Source: Pelagomonas calceolata (Eukaryota > Sar > Pelagophyceae > Pelagomonadales > Pelagomonadaceae). From it: a DNA stretch of 64,000 bases. The first letter of the stretch is position 1. The number at the start of each line of letters is the position of its first letter. The DNA lies in the NCBI GenBank assembly GCA_918797485.1, contig CAKKNE010000006.1, positions 3,596,001 through 3,660,000 on the forward strand, in the 5' to 3' direction. Positions 18,152 to 27,634 of this stretch are shown here, one piece after another. The notes beneath the pieces are model-generated. The model ran no database searches. It saw nothing but the letters and a program-made list of their open reading frames with translations, and was not told where the DNA came from. The translations under genes were made by a program, and so were the position numbers.

Positions 18152-19778
18152 ATGGGCAAGATCGTCGCCGCGCTCACGGCCGTGGCCGCGGCATTCTCGC
18201 CGGCCGTGGCGGACGTGGCGAAGCTGCATCAGAGCAACTCGATTCATCATCCTGATTTCAAGACCAACGGGAGGCAGCGGCCATTGAGGGAGAAGCTCGA
18301 AAGATATTACGGGAAAGGAGGCTTCAGATACGACACGGAGCTCGTCGAGAAGGTCGATGCTTGTATGGACTGGTGCAAGCGGCTCCTCGGCCTGATCACC
18401 TACGACAAGGTCGTGTCTGTAGCGAAGAACAATTGGAACATCACGGACCGCCAGGCGCACAGCGGCTTGGGCGCGGCCGCGCGGTCGTCGGCCTTCGGCG
18501 GCTTTAGGACCTCCCACCACATCGCACGCGGCGCCACTGTCGAAGCGCCGCACTACGCTGAGGCCGCGGAGGTCAACGACCTCATCAACAAGATCCAGGC
18601 CAAGGGCGGCTTCGAGGAGTACGGGGACTCCGTCGAGTTTTTACTCTTAGCGTGCAGCATCTACATGGTCAAGGGCACGGGCGCCGAGCACGACAAGATC
18701 ATGTCGGCCGCCGGTCACAACGCTCGCTGCATGTACGCGCACTTCGGCGTGCAGGTCCGGGCCGGAAATTTCGCGTCGTCGAAGGCCGAGCTCGTCGATT
18801 TTCGGGAGGACCGCGGCGAGATCGACGCCGAGGTCAAGCGCGAGTTCCGGGAGCGCACGGCGGGCGGCAAGACGGCCCACGTCTTCGCGATGGCAATGAC
18901 GGGCGCCGAGGAGCTGGAGGAGGGCCACGCCGACCGCGACAAGCGCTGCGTCGGGCGGCTCAACGCGACGGTCGCTGCGGTGGACGCCGAGGTGCTGCGT
19001 GTCTCGGGCGACAAGGCGGACCGCTTCGTCGAGTACCCCTTCCACCGCTGGTTTTTAGTAGTGCTGACGCTGCACCTGGGCCTCGTTTTGCCGGTCGAGA
19101 CGGCCGTGTGCGAACTGGCGCTCTGGGCGTGAGACTCGGTGTCCTCGAAGCTTCAATGACGACCTCTGCTCCACGCCATCGACGCTGGTTGACCTACAGA
19201 TTTATGCACACAGGTGGGGCCGCAGCTTCCACTACGATCTGACAAACCACTTAGGTTTCAAGAAGGCGGCCGAAGAGCCGCCGCCCAAGAAGAAGGCGCG
19301 CACCGCGCCCGCGCCCGCGCCGGACGTGACGTTCGTGCCGTCGGAAGAGGACGTCGGTTATGTTCCCGGCGCCGTCTTCAAGGAGGGCGCCCAAGGCAAG
19401 GGCTACTACAAGGACCCTGGTACGTTGTCCGAGTCGAGATCGCGCTGCCGAAACTCACCCGTCGACGTCTGCGCAGGTGCTGATGACGACAGCGACTCGT
19501 CCGAGGACGACGACGACGGGGACCGGTACGTGACTTGGATGGGGTGCACGCTCGTGTACATCTTCCTCACGGCGGCCCTCTACGACAAGCTCTCCAAAAA
19601 ATTATTAGCGCCGCACTACTCGCTCAACCTCTGCGACCGGGAGGTGTACCGTCTCATCGAGGAGGCGGCGCAGTCCGGGGAGTGCAAGGTCGTCGGCGAC
19701 AAGGAGTACCTGAAAGACTACCTCAAGAGCAAGGACTCCTTCCATTGCACGAAGACGTGGCGAGGCGGGTCCGCGTAG
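18152..19778 (+). CDS. unknown membrane-associated protein
   Basis: Three exons (18152-19128, 19214-19419, 19477-19778) give 494 residues. The N-terminus MGKIVAALTAVAAAFSPAVADVA looks like a signal peptide. The body contains HQSNSIHHPDF, WNITDRQAHSGLGAA and GFRTSHHIARGA, His-rich stretches I cannot place. A hydrophobic segment (WFLVVLTLHLGLVLPVETAV, about 303-322) ends exon 1, and a second (GCTLVYIFLTAAL) follows an Asp-rich DDDSDSSEDDDDGDR in exon 3. A Lys/Pro-rich linker (PPPKKKARTAPAPAP) lies in exon 2. The 57-base third-exon intron has no stop, so retention would add 19 residues. No family recognised. Confidence 0.6.
19129..19213 (+). mobile_element. possible degenerate introner (85 bases)
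   Basis: Donor GTGAGACT, acceptor TTTATGCACACAG. The first in-frame codon after the donor is a stop, and splicing gives LWAWGRSFHYD. It contains CCACGCCATCGACG, the core of family A elements, and a GCACACAG end, but the left terminus and target duplication are not clear. Confidence 0.55.
19420..19476 (+). other. short intron (57 bases), possibly retained
   Basis: Donor GTACGTTG and acceptor CTGCGCAG after codon CCT-G. It is a multiple of three with no stop, so both spliced and unspliced forms keep the frame. The canonical donor supports splicing. Confidence 0.55.
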
Positions 19779-20848
19779 GCGTTGCGAGACGGGTCCGGGT
19801 AGGCGATATAATGATGTTGATATATAGCCTATAGCCACGCGACGGGTCGGGCTAGTCGACTTGGCCGCCTGGGCCTTATCGCGAGGTTGCGAAGGGGCGC
19901 TTTCGGCGACCCGTTCCGGGGCGCGGCACGCGGGCTGCGCGCGAAGCCCGCGCTGGGGGACGCCCAAGCTTACGACGGCTTGATCGCCGGTGGCCGGGCC
20001 GCCATTTGGCGGATAGACCCGGGCAACACTCTGGAAGGGAGACCCTTCCACACAACGACAATACACGAATCACACGAACGTCACACATGTTTACCAAGCA
20101 CAAAATCTCGCGGCGCCCGCGGCATCCTGTCAGTGGCGGCCTCGAAGCGCGTCGCGGTCCTCAGGGACGCCGCGTCCACAATTGTGCCATCGGCAGTTGA
20201 GGCAGCGCGGCGATGGCGTGATCGGTGGGTGCGGAACTAATGACATCAATCGTCGACTCGCGGCGTCGTCGTCTGCCGGAAGCGCCGCGTTGGCCCAGGC
20301 AGTAGTGGGATGATGGGCAGCCCCACCGTCCTACCCCTCCCGCGCGATAGGCTGGGGCGTCCCGTCACGCTGGAATACGTTGCGGACGTCCGACGAGCTG
20401 CCGCGGTCGCGTTAGCTCGCGGACGGCGGACGGGGCCGCGCCGCAGAGCAAATCAGCTCGGAGAGCAAGCTTTTGGCACACCCAGAGCGTCCGATGTACG
20501 TGTCCAAATCTCTGCTTGAGACCTTGGAAGGGCCTCTACGCACGCACCGGAGGACAGCTCGACTCTCGATTTGGCTGGTGCATTTTTGGCCTGGCAGCGC
20601 GGCGCAAGTTGCTCTGTATCGCGCGCACACCGAGCCGCTGGGCACGTGGGTTGGCGTGACAGCGCGAACCGTCCATCTTGCCGCATAGCTGCCGAAAGAA
20701 GCAGCGGTCGGCGCGCCCCTCGCGGCAAACGGCCTTAACATCCCTGCTGCGCCGCGCCGCATTATCGGCCACGCCGTGAGCTCCGGAGCCTCGGTAGCGC
20801 GCCGAGCGAGTGCGCCTATACTGTCTTGCACTCGCCAGCGTTGAGCTC
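19779..20848. other. 1.07-kb region without a confident gene
   Basis: The longest sensible frame is 19887-20240 (plus), whose middle (GDAQAYDGLIAGGRAAIWRI) has a protein-like composition but no recognised domain. A minus-strand frame at 20412-20831 looks like chance in GC-rich DNA. The region may hold a gene fragment, a non-coding RNA or a long leader for the gene at 20849. I see no palindrome, introner or tRNA here. Confidence 0.35.
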
Positions 20849-21637
20849 ATGGCGGAAATCATCGACGCCGACATGACGCCCGCCGCGGACTTGCGGCAGC
20901 AGAAGCGCAGCTTTGCAAAAGACATCACCAACAAAGATACGACGACGAGCTCGCGCAAGAAGTCGAAGCCGGAGTCCCCGCCGGAGGAGTTCGTGGGCGG
21001 CTGGTCCACGGAGGACCTCAGCAGTTCGGAGCCTCATAGCGATGCAACCGAAGAATCAGAAGTGGCGCGGCGCACTTATGGTATGAAGGCGGTCGTCCAG
21101 CGCCGACACGCGCCCCAGATCTCAAAGGACACCAATTACTACGAGCACGTCGAGCCGAACGCGGCCAAGGCGGCGAAAGCTAGACAGAGCGGCGAGGGAC
21201 TACTGACGTTTGTGCTGACGTCCGAGCAGCCCCTCGAGGATATGCCCATCGACGGCGGAATTTCTCACACGAGCCACGTGCCCGAGATCTCGTCGGACGT
21301 CGTGGGCGTCCACGAAGCACGTTCTGCCGGTGCCAAAAACAGTAACGAGGTGCAATCACGAAAGAAGCAGGGTCGAGGGAAGGGGACGAAAGGTCCTAAA
21401 TTGAAAGGAGTGACGCGGTCGCCCCCGTTCACCGTGTGGTTCGGCGACGAACTCGTGGGCAAGTACGAGGGCGGGTGGCAATCTGCTCTGCCCGATATTA
21501 AGCGAAAGCGTCCGGGCGAGTACATGACTCAAAACTTGCTCTCGTGCTTGCTCAACATCAAGAGGGCAAAAATACTCAAAGATTACCCAAAAGTCAAGAA
21601 GGAGTACGAGGTTACGAAATTCACCGCCAAGTACTAG
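20849..21637 (+). CDS. unknown basic, probably nuclear protein
   Basis: 262 residues from MAEIIDADMTPAADLRQQKR; an in-frame ATG 39 bases upstream is weaker. It has Lys/Arg clusters typical of nuclear localisation (SSRKKSKPESPPEE near 40; RKKQGRGKGTKGPKLKG near 190). The C-terminal 70 residues look folded (PPFTVWFGDELVGKYEGGW, KRPGEYMTQNLLSCLLNIKR) and may be a small DNA- or RNA-binding module. The centre is Ser/Glu-rich. No family recognised. Convergent with the SEL1 gene. Confidence 0.6.
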   Translation: MAEIIDADMTPAADLRQQKRSFAKDITNKDTTTSSRKKSKPESPPEEFVGGWSTEDLSSSEPHSDATEESEVARRTYGMKAVVQRRHAPQISKDTNYYEHVEPNAAKAAKARQSGEGLLTFVLTSEQPLEDMPIDGGISHTSHVPEISSDVVGVHEARSAGAKNSNEVQSRKKQGRGKGTKGPKLKGVTRSPPFTVWFGDELVGKYEGGWQSALPDIKRKRPGEYMTQNLLSCLLNIKRAKILKDYPKVKKEYEVTKFTAKY

Positions 21638-21730
21638 TGTCCAGATTAGCAAGAGTAACAATGCTGCTAGGAAGGCTACGGGTGTCGCGCCGGCGGGCGC
21701 AGGTCTAGTCTGTCTTAACAACAATCAAAA

Positions 21731-22772
21731 TTAGTCGATCCACGCGTACGCGCTCTCGGGCGGCTGATTCATCCGATCAAACTCCTCGAAGAGCTCGTCC
21801 TCGAAGTCGGACGCCTCCTTGATGCCCTTTTCCAACTCCTCGAGGGCCGTCCGCGCCACGTCACCGATCGCGACGTCGTTCGTGGCGATGGCCTGTGTGG
21901 AAATAAATCGTGTCCGCACTGAGCGGTGAGGAACCGGCACCGCCACGCTATCGAGCAAATTTGATTTCCACACAGGCAATAGCTCTAGAGAACCAGTACC
22001 GCGCCACGTCGTAGTCGACGGGCGTCCCCTGGCCGTACATCGTCATCCGCCCCAGGTTAAAGCAGGACCCGCCGTGGTTCCGCGCCGCGCCTTTTTGGAA
22101 AAGCGTCAACGCCCGCGGCAGGTCCTGCGGCGTGCCCGGCCGGTCCCCGTAGGCGTGCATCAGCGCTAAATGATATTCGGCCATGGCGTGGCCATTACTA
22201 GCCGCCGTCTCGTACAAAGCTCGTGCTTTTCTTGTGTCCCTCTCCAGCCCTAGACCATATTCGTGCATGACCCCGAGCCAGTGCAACGCATCGTAACTTT
22301 CCTGCTGGGCCGCTTCGGTCAGCCACTTCTTGGCTCCATCGAAATCCACGTCGCACCCCGAACCCTGCAAGAGCGACTGGCCGAGGAGCCACATCCCATC
22401 AGCATGATTGCGCCGCGCCGCCTCGCGGAACCAAGCTAACGCGCTCTTCTCGTCCTTGGCGATGCCGTGGCCCGCTCTTGTTAATGTCCCGAGCGCGACC
22501 ATGGCGCCGGCGTGGCCCTGTTCGGCTGCTCTGCGGAAATGAATTAGCGCTTGCTTCGGCGATTCGCTGACACCCCCCTTCCCGTACAAATGCAACAGAG
22601 CAGCAAAATACAAGTTGTCGGGCCGGCCATCGTTCGCATCTTGCAGCATGCGCGCGCCGTGGGCCTCGTCGACCTCTTGTGATCTCGTGAGTCCGACATC
22701 TCGGCCGATGGCGTCGATGAGGCCTCCTTTGGCTGTTGTGGCCGTGGCGAGGAGCAGGGCGACGAGCATCAT
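21731..22772 (-). CDS. secreted SEL1-repeat protein
   Basis: Two exons (22772-21984, 21892-21731) give 316 residues. A signal peptide (MMLVALLLATATTAKGG) is followed by about six SEL1 repeats (36-residue helix pairs), for example ALIHFRRAAEQGHAGAMVAL, SALAWFREAARRNHADGMWL, ARALYETAASNGHAMAEYHL and RALTLFQKGAARNHGGSCFN. Such solenoids scaffold protein complexes, often in the endoplasmic reticulum, as in Sel1/Hrd3. The C-terminal exon is acidic (EDELFEEFDRMNQPPESAYA) with no membrane helix. Removing the introner as drawn joins WFSR-AIATNDVA. Specific role unknown. Confidence 0.82.
21893..21983 (-). mobile_element. introner element, family A, GC donor (91 bases)
   Basis: In sense: duplication GCTATTGC / GCCATCGC (6 of 8), ends CTGTGTGGAAATC and TTCCACACAG. 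If the donor is the start of the left duplication it is GC-AG. A GTGG donor inside the terminus (intron 21893-21971) would add 12 bases and stay in frame. Its inner part GGTGCCGGTTCCTCACCGCTC matches the element at 63411. Confidence 0.75.
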
Positions 22773-23130
22773 TGCGGTCGCCGCAGCATCGTTGCGTCGA
22801 GCGCTGGGCAGCCCATTTGTACCATTGTGTGGTAGACAGACATACTAGAATTCAAACGCACGCGGTCAAAGCGGTCCCACCGGCTCACGTACGTGTCCAG
22901 CGCACGCCGTCACGCCTCGGACGCGTGGTTTCGCTCTCGCCTTGGGCCTCTCATTGGGCTGTTCACCGGCTGGCATTGCGGCCTTGCAATTCGTCGCGCC
23001 GTCGTGCACCTTGCTCCTTGCGCCACAGGAATCCTCGCAGCGACTTGCTTAAGCCTCTGCGCAAGCTTCGAGTGAGTAATTGTGCGCGCCGCGCTCGCAC
23101 AGCCTTGTGCACCCAGCACCAAAAAAAAGT
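22773..23130. other. divergent promoter region without palindrome
   Basis: 358 bases between the SEL1 gene (minus) and the SMARCAL1-like gene (plus). ACTAGAATTC at about 22849 has one half of the palindrome only. Nothing else recognised. Confidence 0.4.
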
Positions 23131-25431
23131 ATGGCGGCGAACGTCATCGACCTCGCTTTGTCGGATGACGAGAACGAGCAACCGCAGCAACCGGTCGTCG
23201 CGCCGCAGCGCTCGACCGCAAATATTTTACAATTAGCCTTGGCGAGGGCCGGCGGCGCGCAGTTCCGCCAGCCGCAGCAAGCGAGGCAACAAGTCCTCCA
23301 GCAGGCGCGGCAGGCCCTCTACGGCGCACCCGGCTTCGGCTCCATGCAGTCTTCGTATCAATTTGAAAACGTCGTACTAGCGGTCGCCGACGCCTCGCAC
23401 TTCCGCATCACCTCCGACAGTAGAATGCCCTCGTCCGTAAACCAGGTCGCCAACGCGACCCCGGAAGCGACCTGGGAGGACGACTGCTGGAAGGTGCCCT
23501 TGGACAAGTACCAGACCACGGTTTATGCTTTAACGCAAGCCGGCGTGAGGTTCGAACCCATCCCGACGCAAGTTTTGTCCGCCCTATCAGCTGCCGATGA
23601 TTCCAACAACGACTGGCAGGCCGGCAATTCCAGAATGGACGAGGAGGGCTACGCCAAAGGTGATCAAGATGATGCCGACGCCGTGTCAGATGTTCCGAGG
23701 AGCGTCTGGCGAGCTTTGGCGCCGTTTCAAAGATACGGCGTCTCCTGGATCGTCAAGAACAATGGCCGAGCGTTGCTAGCCGACGAGCCGGGTCTCGGAA
23801 AGACGATTCAAGCGATAGGCGCGGCTACTGCTTATTACCACGAATGGCCTTTATTAGTCGTGTGCCCGTCCTCAGCCAGATTCCACTGGGAGCACGAGTT
23901 CCGGACCTGGCTCCCGGACGAAGATTATATACCGGCCGGGGAGAGCGGCGTGCTTGTGGTCACGAGCCAAGCGATGGCCGAGTTCATCGGAGAAGCCATG
24001 ATCGTTATCGTATCTTACGACTTAGCTCATAGAGATACCGTGTGTGACGCTTTGTACAAGATGCGTCCGAACGTCGTGATTTGTGATGAAAGTCACTACT
24101 TAAAAAACGGCAAGGCTAGACGGACCCAGAAATTGTTGCCTTTACTGACGGGCGCGAAACGAGCTATTTTGATGTCAGGGACACCCGCTCTCTCAAGACC
24201 GAACGAGATCTTCACGCAGCTCAAGGCCATCGACCAGGACAAGTGGAACGACCCTCACTTGTTCTCGAAGAGGTACTGCCAATCTAGGAGAGTGAAAGAA
24301 GGCGACACCTACACGCACGCGTCCAATATTGAGGAGTTACATACGCTGTTGACGGCCTCGATCATGCTCCGCCGCATCAAGGCGAACATCCTCAAGCAGC
24401 TTCCGAAGAAGAAGCGGTTGACGCGAACAGTAGCTGTGGAGGACAAGACCGTCGCGGCCGAACTCCGAGCTGATTTGGAGGAGTTCCGGGAGCGGGCGTC
24501 GGAGCTCGCGGAGTTATCCGCCGACGCGCGGCGCCTGAAGCGGAAACGACCAAGGGCGGCGTCCTTCGTCGAGGAGGAGAAGACCCAGGAGAACGCCGTC
24601 ATCGACATCGAGGCGCAGCAGCGGCGCGAGATGGCGCAGCAGAAGAAGGCCCTGTTGATGTCCTTGTTTCGTAGAACCGGTCCCGCGAAATTACCGGCTG
24701 CGGAACTTAGGATCAAGGAATTATTGTCAGATGAGGCGGGGGAGAAGATTTTGGTTTTTGGCCATCATCGGACAGTGCTGGATTACCTCAGCAAAGGCAT
24801 ATTGCGGACGGTGCCCCATATTGTGATTAACGGGTCGACGGCGCCCCGAGATAGACAGGCTCTGGCTACGAAGTTCCAGACGGACCCTCGCGTGCGGGTG
24901 GCTGTGCTCGGCATTACCGCCGCGGGTGTGGCACTCACATTAACTGCAGCCTCTCGTGTGATCTTCACGGAGCTATACTGGACGCCGGCCGCGTTGTTGC
25001 AAGCGGAGGACCGGAGCCACCGCATCGGCCAGACGGCCGAGGTGAAAGTTGAATACTTGTTGGCGCCGGATACGGTCGATGATTTGTTATGGCCTTTAGT
25101 ACATCACAAGATGAAGCTACTCGGCGAGCTATTTGATAATGATCGGGAACAGGGCCTGGAAACGGCGGAGCGCAAGAAGAAGCAGGAAGAACTAAGTGAG
25201 GAAGAAGACGAGGAGCACCGCTTCTCGGAGGACGAGGAGGGGGACGACCTCATCTTGGACGACGAATTGGAAGCCCTCGATCGGGAAGATGAGGACGCCA
25301 AGGACATCGCCAGGGTCAACGAGGACGAGGACGGGCGCGTGTCGCCGCCGCCTCCCCCTGCTCCCGTGGTCCAGCGCCAGGCTTCCGACAGCCAGGCGGC
25401 GCTCTTCGACGACGACAACTTCGTCTTCTAG
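23131..25431 (+). CDS. SMARCAL1/ZRANB3-type SNF2 annealing helicase
   Basis: 766 residues from MAANVIDLALSDDENEQ. A HARP-like region (about 80-160, WEDDCWKVPLDKYQTTVYAL) precedes a SNF2 ATPase: FQRYGVSWIV, motif I DEPGLGKT near 217 (usually DEMGLGKT), DESHYLKN near 318, MSGTPALSRP, and a helicase C lobe with TAAGVALTLTAASRVIFTEL and QAEDRSHRIGQ. These enzymes rewind single-stranded DNA at stalled replication forks. The N-terminus ends with Gln-rich sequence; the C-terminus is a long acidic tail (about 680-740). A RPA-binding motif is not obvious. Convergent with 25494. The start follows an A-rich leader AAAAAAAAGT. Confidence 0.92.
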   Translation: MAANVIDLALSDDENEQPQQPVVAPQRSTANILQLALARAGGAQFRQPQQARQQVLQQARQALYGAPGFGSMQSSYQFENVVLAVADASHFRITSDSRMPSSVNQVANATPEATWEDDCWKVPLDKYQTTVYALTQAGVRFEPIPTQVLSALSAADDSNNDWQAGNSRMDEEGYAKGDQDDADAVSDVPRSVWRALAPFQRYGVSWIVKNNGRALLADEPGLGKTIQAIGAATAYYHEWPLLVVCPSSARFHWEHEFRTWLPDEDYIPAGESGVLVVTSQAMAEFIGEAMIVIVSYDLAHRDTVCDALYKMRPNVVICDESHYLKNGKARRTQKLLPLLTGAKRAILMSGTPALSRPNEIFTQLKAIDQDKWNDPHLFSKRYCQSRRVKEGDTYTHASNIEELHTLLTASIMLRRIKANILKQLPKKKRLTRTVAVEDKTVAAELRADLEEFRERASELAELSADARRLKRKRPRAASFVEEEKTQENAVIDIEAQQRREMAQQKKALLMSLFRRTGPAKLPAAELRIKELLSDEAGEKILVFGHHRTVLDYLSKGILRTVPHIVINGSTAPRDRQALATKFQTDPRVRVAVLGITAAGVALTLTAASRVIFTELYWTPAALLQAEDRSHRIGQTAEVKVEYLLAPDTVDDLLWPLVHHKMKLLGELFDNDREQGLETAERKKKQEELSEEEDEEHRFSEDEEGDDLILDDELEALDREDEDAKDIARVNEDEDGRVSPPPPPAPVVQRQASDSQAALFDDDNFVF

Positions 25432-25493
25432 GATTTTTATATATGGCCTCGGCCTCGTGTAACGAACGTAGTAATTAACAAACCAAACAACAC

Positions 25494-27140
25494 TTACTGG
25501 GGCGCCCCCCGCCCCTCGCCCGGCGACCAGGCCCAGAACGCCCGCCGGTGCGACCGCCGCGCGCGCCGCCGCCGCCGCCGCTCCGAGCGCGCCTCGAGCA
25601 GGAACGCGCGCCGCAGGGCCCGCCGCGCGTCGCGCGCGACGAGGTCGCGGGCCAGGGCCCCCGCCAGCGTCCGCGCGACGTCCGGCGTATCCACAACAAC
25701 CGCCTCCACAAGTTTCTCTGCCAGAGCCGCCCCCACGTCGCCCGGCGAGAAGGACCCGGCATCATCTAATGAAGGAGAATAAATGGAGTAGGCGTTCAGT
25801 ACGTCGTCGTCCAGAATCAATTCGTCCGGCGACACGGCGCACGCGTCGACTAACACCGGGCAGTCCCACAAATCCACGCGCACGGCGACGAAGCGCAGCC
25901 CGAGAGGCAGCCGCGCTCGATTCGGGAAGCGCCTTGATGAAGACGGCTTCGTCGTGGGGCGCGTGTCGTTTTCTCGGACATTTTCCGTCGCGCCGTAGGC
26001 CAGGTCCCTTCTCAGCTGCACGGCCACATCCCTCAGCACGTCTCGCGGTCGGTTCGAGCACCACTGCTCGAACGCGTCCGCTCTGCGAGCCGCCCGCCGT
26101 TCCGCGCGCGTCAACGAGGGCGACCGGCGATGGTCCCGCTGCGCCGACCTTTCGAGCGCCACGCGCGTGGCCCTCAACGACGCCCCACATCTCTCCGCGA
26201 AGCGCGCCACGTCGCGCCGCCGCCACCAGCGCGCGCCGTAGGCGTCTCGCGCAGAAACAACCTCGTCACCCGACGACGACGACGACGCGTCGAGCGGCAA
26301 TAAATAAAACGCGCGGGGCCCCGGCTCTGAGTCGCTGGACGTCGCGTCGCTGTGGTCCGAGAGCTCCTGGTTGACCGAAATGCGGCGCCTTGTTGTTAGT
26401 GAAGCTTTGCGCGCGTCCCGCACTTTCCTATTCGCCGACGCCCAGTTGAAGAGGCCGTCCGGCTCCCGTCGTAACCGCAGCGTGACTTCCGCAAATCTAG
26501 GATCGATGAGCACCATGGGCGGCGGCGGCTCGTCCCGTCTAGCGAGGAACCACGCGATGACGGACCGCATGCCGACGTTCGCCTCGACCGACCCGATGCG
26601 CAGCGCCGCGGGCCGGCGCCCGTTCCAGTCGTCCACGCGCACGCCTTTCACCTCTAACCTTCCCGAGAGTGACAATTGGACGGACTTGATCGAGGTACGT
26701 GTTCCTAGCGATGAGGATAGCTTCCGCTCCAGCCACCGTCTAAACAAAGCGTCCGCCGCACCCAATTTATAGGCCAAGAAAACCCCGCCAAAGCACAACA
26801 CACTCAAAGGCACGGCCACGGACCGCGTGCCGCTCCCGAGGCCGTGGCCGCGGGTCCAAAGCCCGAATTCCACAAACGACTTGGCCAGGGGCTCGGAGAC
26901 CTGCGACAGGCCCCGGTACGTCGCCGCGCCGGCGCTCTCGAGCGCCTGGTCCCAGTAGGCCTGGAGCGAGAAGGCCTTGGAGGCCTGCGACGTGATGGCC
27001 TCGAGCGCTTTGCTCGCCTCGTTCGCCGTCTCCGTGAGCGCCTTCGTGGCCTCGTCGTAGCGCGTCGTCGGCTGCCTCCTCAGTTTGAGGGCGTGCGTGA
27101 CGCGGGTCGCGAGGCCGGCGGACGTGTCGGCGGGGTCCAT
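25494..27140 (-). CDS. single-TM Arg-rich protein, AsmA/VPS13-like N-terminal region possible
   Basis: 548 residues from the ATG at 27140. Residues about 20-75 form an Ala-rich helix (TKALTETANEASKALEAITS). One membrane segment follows (SVAVPLSVLCFGGVFLAYKL, about 108-127), then SIKSVQLSLSGRLEVKGVRV and AALRIGSVEANVGMRSVIAW, which resemble the beta-groove start of AsmA or VPS13/chorein-like lipid-transfer proteins. The rest is Arg-rich with a Ser/Asp run (SSSSSGDE) and ends in RRRRRRARRSHRRAF. The lipid-transfer reading is a weak inference. Confidence 0.55.
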   Translation of the reverse strand: MDPADTSAGLATRVTHALKLRRQPTTRYDEATKALTETANEASKALEAITSQASKAFSLQAYWDQALESAGAATYRGLSQVSEPLAKSFVEFGLWTRGHGLGSGTRSVAVPLSVLCFGGVFLAYKLGAADALFRRWLERKLSSSLGTRTSIKSVQLSLSGRLEVKGVRVDDWNGRRPAALRIGSVEANVGMRSVIAWFLARRDEPPPPMVLIDPRFAEVTLRLRREPDGLFNWASANRKVRDARKASLTTRRRISVNQELSDHSDATSSDSEPGPRAFYLLPLDASSSSSGDEVVSARDAYGARWWRRRDVARFAERCGASLRATRVALERSAQRDHRRSPSLTRAERRAARRADAFEQWCSNRPRDVLRDVAVQLRRDLAYGATENVRENDTRPTTKPSSSRRFPNRARLPLGLRFVAVRVDLWDCPVLVDACAVSPDELILDDDVLNAYSIYSPSLDDAGSFSPGDVGAALAEKLVEAVVVDTPDVARTLAGALARDLVARDARRALRRAFLLEARSERRRRRRARRSHRRAFWAWSPGEGRGAPQ

Positions 27141-27634
27141 CCGCGCCGCGGCTCCTTGTTTCAAAAGCTCTGAGAGCTGTGTAGGAATGAAGCGGCCGCG
27201 CCTGCACGCTTACGCCTGTGCTGCTGTGGCTTCTCAGCAATACTTGCACACGACTGTAAGTCCACACAGCTCCTCGAGGCCCGTGAAACGGCTGTACAGG
27301 CTGGCACCGACTGTGGCAAATTAGTCGGGTTTTGCAGCCCGGGTCCCGGCTTTAAAGCCCAGCTACGCGTTGCCGGCCGCTCCAACGCTGCGAGCACATC
27401 CTTTTCAAACCATTGGACGCAGCGCTTGAGCCTCGGCCCACCGCGCTGGCGCCTGGACAGCCGACCCTGCACCACTGCAGGAGCAGCCTAACGCGAGCAG
27501 CGACGCAGCCGCGTCGCCGCGGATAGCCGCGGACCGACGCGTTCCAGCCGCGCTGCCGGCGCGCCATTCATTTCACCGGGAGCACCGCGACCCGGACCGC
27601 GCCGCCCGCGCGACCCGCGCACTCCACAAGAGAC
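27141..27634. other. divergent promoter region without palindrome
   Basis: 494 bases between 27140 (minus) and 27635 (plus). GTCCACACAG near 27258 resembles an introner right end but has no partner. Nothing else recognised. Confidence 0.35.

Noticed and set aside
1823-25431. CRISPR array or prokaryotic operons
   Set aside because: No regularly spaced repeats; the palindromes are kilobases apart, and introns, presequences and eukaryotic families show nuclear DNA.
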